From NCBI GenBank assembly GCA_913045415.1, contig CAJWPW010000051.1, positions 1 to 7,162 of the forward strand: a DNA stretch of 7,162 nt, in the 5' to 3' direction. A program made the position numbers and the translations under genes. The number at the start of each line of letters is the position of its first letter. Position 1 is the stretch's first letter. Below the pieces are notes generated by a model. It was given only the letters and a program-made list of their open reading frames with translations. It made no database searches and was not told where the DNA came from. Below are positions 1 through 6,731 of the stretch, piece by piece. The stretch comes from an uncultured Fidelibacterota bacterium. Its GTDB lineage: Bacteria > Marinisomatota > Marinisomatia > Marinisomatales > UBA1611.

Positions 1-1959
1 AATCATTCGAATTTTATTATTGACCAAGGGTATGAATTGCAATACGCAATTGCGGACCAACCCTTTGGCTTTTCGTCCGAACAGGGCGGTGATTTTTTTA
101 TCACATTCAAGTCAGATAGTGATTGGGTATATACGATCTCTGAGATGGCCTCTCCACCGCTAATTACAAATTCATATCCTAACTTGGTAACCGTAGAACT
201 TCAACCTTTTAAAGATCTTTTATGCAGGGTTGATTTCCTGGTCGAAAGCTCCAATGCCCTTTTAGTCGACATACGAATTATCAATAATTTGTCAGAAAAA
301 AAGAATCTTGAAATTATTTCATTTTACAACAACGATTATTCACCCTTAGATCATTTAGACATAAATGAAAATAATGCTTTTTTTGACAGTCATAAATATC
401 CCGATAGTTGGACAATTAATCATAAAATACCATATCACGAAACATTTAAAAATATATTTACAGTCAATGACCTGCACGTGGATATTCGGTTTTTAAATAG
501 CGACGGATATTCCCCCAAGCATCCGGAAGCAACATTAAAGAATTTTGGATTTGAACAACCAAATCCTGAAATACCGGATTCCGCCAGTATTCTGGCATTT
601 CGAAAAAAGTATACGTTAAAACCTAATCAATCTGAAAAATTACGATTCATTCGCGTCACTAATTCTCCTAATAAACAAAACATGCTCAATAAACAAGCTG
701 AAGATTTAGAAAAAATTCACTTTGAAAATTATCTCAATGAATCGAAACAATTATTTAAGTCCATAGAAAATAATTATTCATTCGCGAATGAAGATATTGA
801 ACTATTATGGCGTAGTTCATTCAATATGATGCGCCAAGTGTTTTATCCGCCGGAAGGTAATTTATCGAATAATTATTATGTGTTTTCTCGTGAGCCGATT
901 TGGGGGTGGGGCCACGGCGGGCAGGTATTTCACGAAAGCATCACCATGCTAGCTTATGCGTTATTGGATCCTGTTAGCGCCATGAATTCTCAAAGGGTGT
1001 ACGCTGAAACACAGCATCCCAACGGATATATAAATTACCGAACGGGTGCATACTTAAATGAGGTGATTGAACATAATGGACAATTAACCACCTCAGCGCC
1101 CTGGTATTGTTGGCTCAATTGGGAAGTGTATGTCATGACAGGCGATAAGGAGTTCCTTAAGGAAATGTATGCCTCAAGTAAGGCCTTTTATAATTTTTAC
1201 ATTGCCACCCGTGATACGGATAGCGATGGGTTATGCGAATGGGGCGGCCATGCCGTTTTAGAATCTGTGCGCGATGGATTGGTAGCGGTATGGGATGAAG
1301 TCACCTGGCCAGCAAATCTGGATGGTGTTGATATTAATTCAATGCTGGTAAAAGAAGCCAAATCCCTAGAAAAAATGGCCCGTGAATTGGGATTAGAAGA
1401 TGAGGCCTCCCATTGGAAAAACGATTATCTATCCCGTACTCAATTAATAAATCAATATTGTTGGGATGAAAAACAGGGCTTCTATTATAATGTGGATAAA
1501 CGGGATAACGATTTTACTTATTCTAAACCAAACGATCTGAAACGGGATGAAATAATTGGATTTTTGCCTTTATGGGCCGGTATCGCCAATCAAGAGCAGG
1601 CAAAAAGTTTGGTCGAAAAACTTACGGATCCGAATGCCTTTTGGCGAGAATATGGTATTCCGTCTCTATCAGCTGCTGATCCATATTATAATCCTAAAGG
1701 ATATTGGAATGGTCCTGTATGGGTGGAGTGGAATTTCCTCATTATGCGCGGATTAATTGATTATGGATATCATAAAGAGGCAAAGGAACTCGTGCAAAAA
1801 GTAGTGAATGGTATGTTATCCCAACTGAAAGCAAACCACAATCTATGGGAATTTTACAGTCCTGACCACCAATGGGGCGGTTACCACAAGACCTATATTT
1901 GGGCGGGCATCATTAACCGAATGATGCTGGATGTGGGATTAGTAACACAAAAAGATTAG
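1..1959 (+). CDS. GH63/MGH1-like (alpha/alpha)6 glycoside hydrolase, 5'-truncated by window
   Basis: Probable exo-acting glycosidase of the GH63/mannosylglycerate-hydrolase-like group. The frame is open to base 1. The only start-like codon nearby is a TTG at 37, inside what reads as continuous beta-strand sequence (GYELQYAIADQPFGF), so the true start and any signal peptide lie outside the window. Numbering from that TTG, residues 1 to about 215 are beta-sandwich-like and about 240-640 form the catalytic (alpha/alpha)6 barrel. Barrel signatures are WGWGHGG (289-295), DTDSDGLCEWGG (393-404), VWDEVTWP with D420, GPVWVEWNFLI (from 559) and LWEFYSP with E605. By analogy with GH63 and GH37, where an Asp acid and a Glu base act in an inverting mechanism, D420 and E605 are the likely catalytic pair; this is inferred, not shown. 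The substrate could be an alpha-glucoside, an alpha-mannoside such as mannosylglycerate, or another oligosaccharide. It converges on the galM-like gene with a 17-bp gap. Family call is firm, substrate unknown. Confidence 0.87.
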   Translation, partial: NHSNFIIDQGYELQYAIADQPFGFSSEQGGDFFITFKSDSDWVYTISEMASPPLITNSYPNLVTVELQPFKDLLCRVDFLVESSNALLVDIRIINNLSEKKNLEIISFYNNDYSPLDHLDINENNAFFDSHKYPDSWTINHKIPYHETFKNIFTVNDLHVDIRFLNSDGYSPKHPEATLKNFGFEQPNPEIPDSASILAFRKKYTLKPNQSEKLRFIRVTNSPNKQNMLNKQAEDLEKIHFENYLNESKQLFKSIENNYSFANEDIELLWRSSFNMMRQVFYPPEGNLSNNYYVFSREPIWGWGHGGQVFHESITMLAYALLDPVSAMNSQRVYAETQHPNGYINYRTGAYLNEVIEHNGQLTTSAPWYCWLNWEVYVMTGDKEFLKEMYASSKAFYNFYIATRDTDSDGLCEWGGHAVLESVRDGLVAVWDEVTWPANLDGVDINSMLVKEAKSLEKMARELGLEDEASHWKNDYLSRTQLINQYCWDEKQGFYYNVDKRDNDFTYSKPNDLKRDEIIGFLPLWAGIANQEQAKSLVEKLTDPNAFWREYGIPSLSAADPYYNPKGYWNGPVWVEWNFLIMRGLIDYGYHKEAKELVQKVVNGMLSQLKANHNLWEFYSPDHQWGGYHKTYIWAGIINRMMLDVGLVTQKD

Positions 1960-1976
1960 TAGCCACACAACCCCTT

Positions 1977-3095
1977 TTATTTTACTACGTCAAACTTATA
2001 ATTTGTTACAGAATAATAAGTTTCGCCGGGGCGTAAGATTGTATTGGGAAAATTCTCTTGGTTGGGAGAGTTGGGGAAATGTTGCGTTTCGAGGCAAAAT
2101 GCTGTGCGATACTCGTATTTTTTCCCTTCCTTTCCCACATCGCTGCCATCGAGGAAATTACCGGCATAAAATTGTAAGCCTGGTTCCGTTGTATAGACTT
2201 CCATGACCCGGCCGTTTTCTGGTTCTAGGACCCTGGCCGCAAGTTTCATCTTTCCAATCTCGCCGTTTAATACCCAATTATGATCAAACCCATAGCCATT
2301 TTTTATATCCTGATTATCCGCATTAATATTCTTCCCAATAGCGGTTGGACTCGTAAAATCAAAAGGCGTTTCCTTTACCATTGCCAATTCCCCTGTTGGA
2401 ATTAACCCGGAATCAATTGAATTATAACGATCCGCATTTATCATGAGTTTATGATCTAAGATGGTGCCATTCCCGGCTCCTTTTAAATTAAAGAAGGAAT
2501 GATGTGTTAGGTTGATGGGCGTCGCTTTATCCGTCGTAGCATTGTAGGATATTTTGAGTTCATTATTATCCGTCAATTCATAAATGACTTCTACATTCAA
2601 ATTTCCGGGATAACCCTCATGCCCATCCTGGTCAAAATGTTTAAGAACGAGCGTATTCCCTTCTTGCTTTGCCTCCCATACCACATCGTTATAGCCTACT
2701 TCTCCCCCGTGAAGCGCATTGGCGCCATTATTGGTTTGTAGGGTGTATTCCTCCCCATCAATTCGAAACTCTCCATTCGCGATTCGATTTCCATATCGGC
2801 CGATGAGAGCGCCAAAATAGAGGTTTCCCTTTATGGTTTCGTCAATATTATCATATCCGAGAACAATATCTTCAAATTTTCCATTTTTATCAGGAACGAT
2901 TAGACTAACTACTTTCCCGCCATAATTCGTAATGGTTACTTTCAGGTTATTCGCATTTTTGAGTGTAAATAATTTTGTTTGTTTTCCTCTGTATTCTATC
3001 GTCCAATCATTTTTTGAGTTCGCACAACTTTGGCAAGCAAATGCAATTAAAATTAAAGTTGTAAATCTGAGTGTTAGGTGTTTCCTGATCATCAT
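1977..3095 (-). CDS. galM: Exported aldose 1-epimerase (mutarotase), probable lipoprotein
   Basis: Interconverts the alpha and beta anomers of glucose, galactose or related aldoses. The 372-residue protein matches the GalM family along its length: NYGGKVVSLIVPD (57-69), GRYGNRI (99-105, substrate-binding Arg100), ALHGG with His129, NLTHHSFFNL with His199 as likely general acid, GFDHNW with Asp271, EPGLQFYAGN (304-313) and CLETQHFPNSPN with Glu336 as likely general base. These positions correspond to the active-site residues known from bacterial GalM, so the enzyme should be active. The first about 24 residues are a basic stretch plus a hydrophobic core ending in ACQSC. This is an export signal, with Cys21 or Cys24 as a possible lipidation site, although neither gives a textbook lipobox. 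Cytoplasmic GalM lacks such a leader, so this copy should act in the periplasm or at the membrane. Two consecutive ATG codons (3095, 3092) can serve as start; GGA lies 9 nt before the first. It is 13 bp downstream of the large hydrolase gene and almost surely co-transcribed with it. Confidence 0.93.
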   Translation of the reverse strand: MMIRKHLTLRFTTLILIAFACQSCANSKNDWTIEYRGKQTKLFTLKNANNLKVTITNYGGKVVSLIVPDKNGKFEDIVLGYDNIDETIKGNLYFGALIGRYGNRIANGEFRIDGEEYTLQTNNGANALHGGEVGYNDVVWEAKQEGNTLVLKHFDQDGHEGYPGNLNVEVIYELTDNNELKISYNATTDKATPINLTHHSFFNLKGAGNGTILDHKLMINADRYNSIDSGLIPTGELAMVKETPFDFTSPTAIGKNINADNQDIKNGYGFDHNWVLNGEIGKMKLAARVLEPENGRVMEVYTTEPGLQFYAGNFLDGSDVGKEGKKYEYRTAFCLETQHFPNSPNQENFPNTILRPGETYYSVTNYKFDVVK

Positions 3096-3108
3096 TTATC
3101 ACATTCCA

Positions 3109-6100
3109 TTATTTAATAAATACTTTTTTGGTTTTTTTATTGTTCTTCGGATTAAAATAAACTTCAACTTTAGCTATGGAATTTTTTGAATTGAAATCTA
3201 CAATTTCCCCACCTTTAATCTGTTGAATTCCTCCAGGGACATATACCTCAAATTCATTCCGGTTCCCAGGGATACCTTCTAAAAGAATTAACAGATTATT
3301 ATCAATCCATTCCTGGTTTAAAATACTAAATTCACTTGATGTGCTGCCTTCTGTGGCAAAATAATTTTTTGGTAAAACTGATTTACCTTCAACCATTTCA
3401 ATTTTAATCAGCATTGCTGTGTCAATTTCTAATGGCTTTATTTCAATGCGCCAACTTTCCTTATTTTTTATTATTCTAAAATCAATCTTTTCCCCATTGG
3501 CCACTACAGAATTGACTTGCGTATTCAGAGGGATTTCAGGATTGAAATTCAAGCCCACCTGTTTTCGCGCTTCAAATTTGTAAATCACACGATCTTCGGA
3601 TTTATCCATCTCAAGGCTAATTGAATTATCTTTTATCTTCAGATTATTTACGCTCAGCGTGTCCCAATTAAATGGAATACTTAAATTCAATTCAAACCGA
3701 TTATCCAGTGCATCAGGATTAAATCCTAACATGCCTTCAACAATCGGTTGAATCACCATGGTTTCTGACCAGCATTGGAATTGGGTGACACCGCTTTGTT
3801 CGTATCTTTCACCATGCAATACTTCTGAAACCCGGCCTAAGGCAAAGGATTTATAATTCATCAAATTGTCCATGATTCGGGTAAATCCCTGGATGGACCG
3901 CTCGGTCGCGTATTCCGCAAGAGAAGTCCAGCCGGTAAATAAGGGCCAAATACTACCAAAATGGTAGCTGCGAGGATTAAACTTCGGGTAAGATTTTCCA
4001 ACCATCCTTACACCCCAGTCAGAAGAAAAATCATTCTGCGCAAATTTCTCCATCATTATGATGGACTTATCTTTATCAAGTACATTTAAATATGCCGGTA
4101 CGGTAGATAGAATTATTAACTCATTTGTATAAGACCCATCTTTGTATTTACCGTAATTATAATACCCCCCGTCTGCGTTCCAGAATCCTTTATTAATTAT
4201 CCCTTTTACAGATTTTGCATCATAATCATATTTTTTATACCATGTATTTTGGTTTGCAATTTTTGCTAAATAGGCCGCTTCTTCCAGAGCTTTTACCCAT
4301 ATCCCAGCCAAGTAAAATTCAGTTTGTGATCCATATAAAGCGCCCCCTTCTAACCAACCATGACCCACATTTGATATTTCAATGAGACCATCATTATCCC
4401 TGTCGGTAGAATAACAATAGGCCATGGCCTTTTCGATTGAAGACCAATTGTTTTTCACAAAATTAACATCCCCGGAATGACGGAAATAATCGCCAAACAA
4501 TACCACAAATAATGGTGTCGCATCCGATCCATCGTAATGAACCGAACCGCTGGTGGTTAATTCATGATAAATTTTTCCATCTACATTTTGAAATTTTATA
4601 AATGTTTCTAAAACATTCCGCGTCAGATCAAAATCGCCATAATCGTTTACGGCCAAAGCACTCCATTGGGCGTCTCTCCCAAAGTACCAGGCATAACCGG
4701 GACGACCACTGATTGGCTGGGCGCCATCCCATCCGCGCGCCGTTGTGGAATAGCCGGCCATCAAGGATGTGCCAATTCCCGGCGTCTTTCCTTCAAATTG
4801 CGCTGTACTGATTAATGCCCATTTATATCCTTCATTAAAAATTGAATCGGGCGTGTGTATTTGTAGATATTTATCAAAGACACCCTTCACTATTTTGGAT
4901 GAGTTTCGAAAGGATTGAGCTGGATTTCCAAGGGTCAAATTATAATCCTTAATTGCTTTATCTATGCCAGTTGCGGATGCAGAAAAACATAGGTCCAACG
5001 CATGGGTTTCTTCGCCGTCAAATTCCATTAAACCGGATACTTGAATCAAATCTGTTTCAATGGGTTGCCACGAATTATTGTTATAAATAAATCCGTCGTA
5101 AGCACCATTTAAAACCGATTTTGGTTTAACATTTGAGCCAATTATCGAGAAAAATTCCTCTGACTCATTATGAACCATGAATGCATGGTTTTCTTTATTA
5201 TATTGATAAAATATCGAGCCTAAAGCTTTTTCTGAATAGGGCCACATAAACCTAAGATTGCTCTTAAATGTTGTAATTACTCTATACAGATTTCCTTCCC
5301 ATTCGTAATGGGCAATCACAGCATTTGTATTGGTGTTATTCACCACGACTTCCTTAAAAGTCACTCCATTAGATAAACGATATTTTCGAATGATCATATC
5401 GGGTCTTATTTCTATTTCGGATTCAATGTCTGTTAACCAAATTGGTTTTGATTTCTCCTCAATCTGAATGGCGACCAAAATATCTCTGACAGACATAAAT
5501 GGATGGGTCCATATTTCCTCAATACCCCCTAATTCCTTTCCTTGGGTTAATACAGTGGGAGATGGAATTGAATAATAATTCTTTGTTACTGTTCTGGACT
5601 TACTCAAAGTGGCTTTGGGAATTTTCCACTTTTCAGGTTTTAGAGAATCAGTTTTACCCATATTTAGTTGACTTTCTTTCACCATCGGAGCATCATAAGT
5701 CCAAAATTGTTCCTTAACATTTTTGATATCGCCGTTTAAAAAGGCAAAACAATTCTCCACAAACTGTTCAAATTCAATTTGGTGATAATTTGGATCTGAA
5801 AAATGTAAGTAGGCTCCCAAAGATAAAATCTTCCCTTTCCCTACATTGCTTTCCCAAAGCAGTTTTCTATCCTCAAAATAGGTGATAAATACACTTTCCA
5901 CTGCAATCACATGGCTGTTTTCAGCAAGGGGAATCTTGTCTGAAAAAAAGCCTAATGTTCTTAATTTTTTATCTATTTTGCCATGCCATATGTAGGCACC
6001 GCCAAAGAGGTTTGTAAAAATTGGATGTGACCGAAAGGCGTGGACACCCACTTTACGACCATACCCTTCATCTATCATTTCTCTATAAGAGACATCAATG

Positions 6101-6465
6101 GTCTGTGGTTCAATATCCCACGTATTTAGGAGTCGCACTGCATCGAGACTCAAAAATAATTTGCCGCCATCGGATACGTATTGTGTTACTTTATCCCTTA
6201 GTCTTTTTTCCTGATTCTGTATTTCAGAAGAGTCAGGACGATGAATCCACAACAAATCAAATTGATTCAGTGAAACAGCATCAAAAGTTTCTATATTTAA
6301 ATATGCTACATCATATTTAGATGATTTATCCGCAAAAAAGGATTGAACGGCGTCACGTTCAGTTCCATTCTCATCAATAATTATTATACCGATATTTATT
6401 TTTGAATCAAGCGACGAACATTGAGAAAAAATAAAAATAGATATGATTAGAAAAAAAATTCTCAC
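3109..6465 (-). CDS. Large multidomain lipoprotein: GATase1/ThuA-like domain fused to a debranching-enzyme-type (alpha/alpha)6 hydrolase
   Basis: Probable envelope glycoside hydrolase of 1118 residues. Residues 1-15 are a short hydrophobic signal followed by Cys16 (FIFSQC-SS), a likely though non-canonical lipidation site. Residues about 22-245 look like a ThuA/GATase1-type alpha/beta domain (NIGIIII strand, FDLLWIH, YVSDGGKLFLSLDA, VGKGKILSLGAYLHF) with no evident Cys-His-Glu triad, so probably structural or binding. About 290-510 is beta-rich and resembles the sandwich preceding (alpha/alpha)6 barrels. About 540-920 is the barrel: PGYAWYFGRDAQWSALA (589-605), DGKIYHE, DGSDATPLFVVLFGDYF (645-661), DRDNDGLIE (688-696), GWLEGG with E706, HGERYEQSG, QCWSET (897-902) and LGFNPDA. 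This is the pattern of glycogen-debranching-enzyme C-terminal domains (amylo-alpha-1,6-glucosidase, GH133-like). E706 sits where debranching enzymes have the Asp of TWMD and is a candidate acid. The last about 200 residues are beta-rich. The start is GTG with an AAGGAA ribosome site; the upstream frame is closed by TAA. First gene of an operon with galM. Exact GH family and substrate are unproven. Confidence 0.85.
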   Translation of the reverse strand: MRIFFLIISIFIFSQCSSLDSKINIGIIIIDENGTERDAVQSFFADKSSKYDVAYLNIETFDAVSLNQFDLLWIHRPDSSEIQNQEKRLRDKVTQYVSDGGKLFLSLDAVRLLNTWDIEPQTIDVSYREMIDEGYGRKVGVHAFRSHPIFTNLFGGAYIWHGKIDKKLRTLGFFSDKIPLAENSHVIAVESVFITYFEDRKLLWESNVGKGKILSLGAYLHFSDPNYHQIEFEQFVENCFAFLNGDIKNVKEQFWTYDAPMVKESQLNMGKTDSLKPEKWKIPKATLSKSRTVTKNYYSIPSPTVLTQGKELGGIEEIWTHPFMSVRDILVAIQIEEKSKPIWLTDIESEIEIRPDMIIRKYRLSNGVTFKEVVVNNTNTNAVIAHYEWEGNLYRVITTFKSNLRFMWPYSEKALGSIFYQYNKENHAFMVHNESEEFFSIIGSNVKPKSVLNGAYDGFIYNNNSWQPIETDLIQVSGLMEFDGEETHALDLCFSASATGIDKAIKDYNLTLGNPAQSFRNSSKIVKGVFDKYLQIHTPDSIFNEGYKWALISTAQFEGKTPGIGTSLMAGYSTTARGWDGAQPISGRPGYAWYFGRDAQWSALAVNDYGDFDLTRNVLETFIKFQNVDGKIYHELTTSGSVHYDGSDATPLFVVLFGDYFRHSGDVNFVKNNWSSIEKAMAYCYSTDRDNDGLIEISNVGHGWLEGGALYGSQTEFYLAGIWVKALEEAAYLAKIANQNTWYKKYDYDAKSVKGIINKGFWNADGGYYNYGKYKDGSYTNELIILSTVPAYLNVLDKDKSIIMMEKFAQNDFSSDWGVRMVGKSYPKFNPRSYHFGSIWPLFTGWTSLAEYATERSIQGFTRIMDNLMNYKSFALGRVSEVLHGERYEQSGVTQFQCWSETMVIQPIVEGMLGFNPDALDNRFELNLSIPFNWDTLSVNNLKIKDNSISLEMDKSEDRVIYKFEARKQVGLNFNPEIPLNTQVNSVVANGEKIDFRIIKNKESWRIEIKPLEIDTAMLIKIEMVEGKSVLPKNYFATEGSTSSEFSILNQEWIDNNLLILLEGIPGNRNEFEVYVPGGIQQIKGGEIVDFNSKNSIAKVEVYFNPKNNKKTKKVFIK

Positions 6466-6473
6466 TGAAAAAA

Positions 6474-6479
6474 TTCCTT
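6474..6479 (-). promoter_or_regulatory. Ribosome binding site fixing the GTG start of the large hydrolase
   Basis: On the minus strand the bases read AAGGAA, with the GGA core 9 nt before a GTG at 6465-6463. An in-frame TAA sits immediately upstream of the GGA, so no earlier start is possible. Any later start would remove the hydrophobic export signal. The combination supports GTG as the true start. Confidence 0.7.
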
Positions 6480-6492
6480 ACTATTAATGATT

Positions 6493-6517
6493 AATATAAT
6501 GATGACAGACAACTCAA
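6493..6517 (-). promoter_or_regulatory. Weak candidate promoter for the hydrolase-galM operon
   Basis: On the minus strand TATATT (6498-6493) lies about 28 nt before the GTG start, and TTGAGT (6517-6512) lies upstream of it with a 13-nt gap. That gap is shorter than the usual sigma-70 spacing, and the site does not fit the Bacteroidota TAnnTTTG consensus well. It is simply the best AT-rich candidate between the transposase scar and the gene; AT-rich DNA gives such matches by chance. Confidence 0.2.
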
Positions 6518-6520
6518 AAT

Positions 6521-6581
6521 GGGTAAAGTTGTTATTCCCTGGGAAACTTTTTTCCCAAGTTTATATTGATTAGGGTAAAGT
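6521..6581. repeat. Direct repeat GGGTAAAGT, two copies, possible IS ends
   Basis: The 9-mer GGGTAAAGT occurs on the plus strand at 6521-6529 and 6573-6581, 52 bp apart. The similarity extends weakly (GT at the next-but-one bases, 12 of 16 overall). The copy at 6573 begins 22 bp beyond the stop codon of the transposase remnant (6595), about where an IS end would be expected, and begins with GGG as many IS1595-type inverted repeats do. The matching left end is not visible in the window, so the IS-end reading is an inference. Binding sites for a regulator are the alternative. Confidence 0.4.
6535..6562. repeat. Overlapping inverted repeats upstream of the hydrolase operon
   Basis: Three overlapping dyads share this stretch: TTCCC-T-GGGAA (6535-6545); TGGGAAA-CTTT-TTTCCCA (6540-6557), a perfect 7-bp arm with 4-nt loop; and AAACTT-7 nt-AAGTTT (6544-6549 with 6557-6562). 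They lie 70-100 bp upstream of the GTG start, where a repressor or activator operator could sit. They could equally be debris of insertion-sequence ends, because they lie between two copies of GGGTAAAGT beside a transposase remnant. There is no T-run after the stem on the minus strand, so a terminator is unlikely. Confidence 0.5.
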
Positions 6582-6594
6582 CGTAAAAGAGCCA

Positions 6595-6731
6595 CTAAAC
6601 ATGTTGACTTTCAAGTTGTTTAAGAATGAGTTTTTTCTGGTTTTCAATATTTTCATTTCTATGATTGTAACGCCAAACATATTCTGCCAGGTAAAGGGGC
6701 AGGCGTTTTTTCTGCTATAAAACCTGTCCAT
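6595..6731 (-). pseudogene. C-terminal remnant of an ISXO2-like (IS1595-family) transposase, frameshifted
   Basis: A 39-codon minus-strand stretch (6714 down to the TAG at 6597-6595) encodes KRLPLYLAEYVWRYNHR near its start. This is the hallmark end of ISXO2-like transposases, which typically read like SRKHLxxYLxEFxxRxNxR. Upstream this frame is closed by TAG at 6717-6715. However, another frame over 6731-6707 reads MDRFYSRK, supplying the expected SRK just before the motif. The two pieces are joined across a run of six A (plus strand T6, 6706-6711), so a homopolymer frameshift explains the break. All catalytic (DDE-type) sequence is missing and the remnant begins directly at the stop codon of the deaminase gene, so it is a dead fragment. 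Identification rests on motif memory, not a search; too short for subgroup assignment. Confidence 0.65.

Noticed and set aside
37..39. TTG as the start codon of the first hydrolase.
   Set aside because: The frame is open upstream to base 1 and the TTG falls within continuous beta-strand-like sequence, so the gene is cut by the window edge.
1556..1756. Plus-strand open frame of 66 codons within the first hydrolase gene.
   Set aside because: Shadow frame over the strongly conserved GPVWVEWNFLI region of the real reading frame.
1960..1976. Possible bidirectional terminator between the convergent genes.
   Set aside because: The 17-bp gap holds no inverted repeat or stem that could serve as a terminator.
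2932..3189. Plus-strand open frame of 85 codons spanning the galM start and the end of the large hydrolase.
   Set aside because: It is antisense to two well-supported genes and has no recognisable domain; the hydrophobic composition is the complement of their AT-rich codons.
6021..6320. Plus-strand open frame of 99 codons inside the large hydrolase gene.
   Set aside because: Antisense to conserved-looking domain sequence, with no recognisable family and no convincing ribosome site.
6684..6711. Plus-strand stem CTGCC/GGCAG followed shortly by six T, resembling a rho-independent terminator.
   Set aside because: No plus-strand gene ends here, the stem is only 5 bp with a 9-nt loop, and the bases are explained as codons of the minus-strand transposase remnant.
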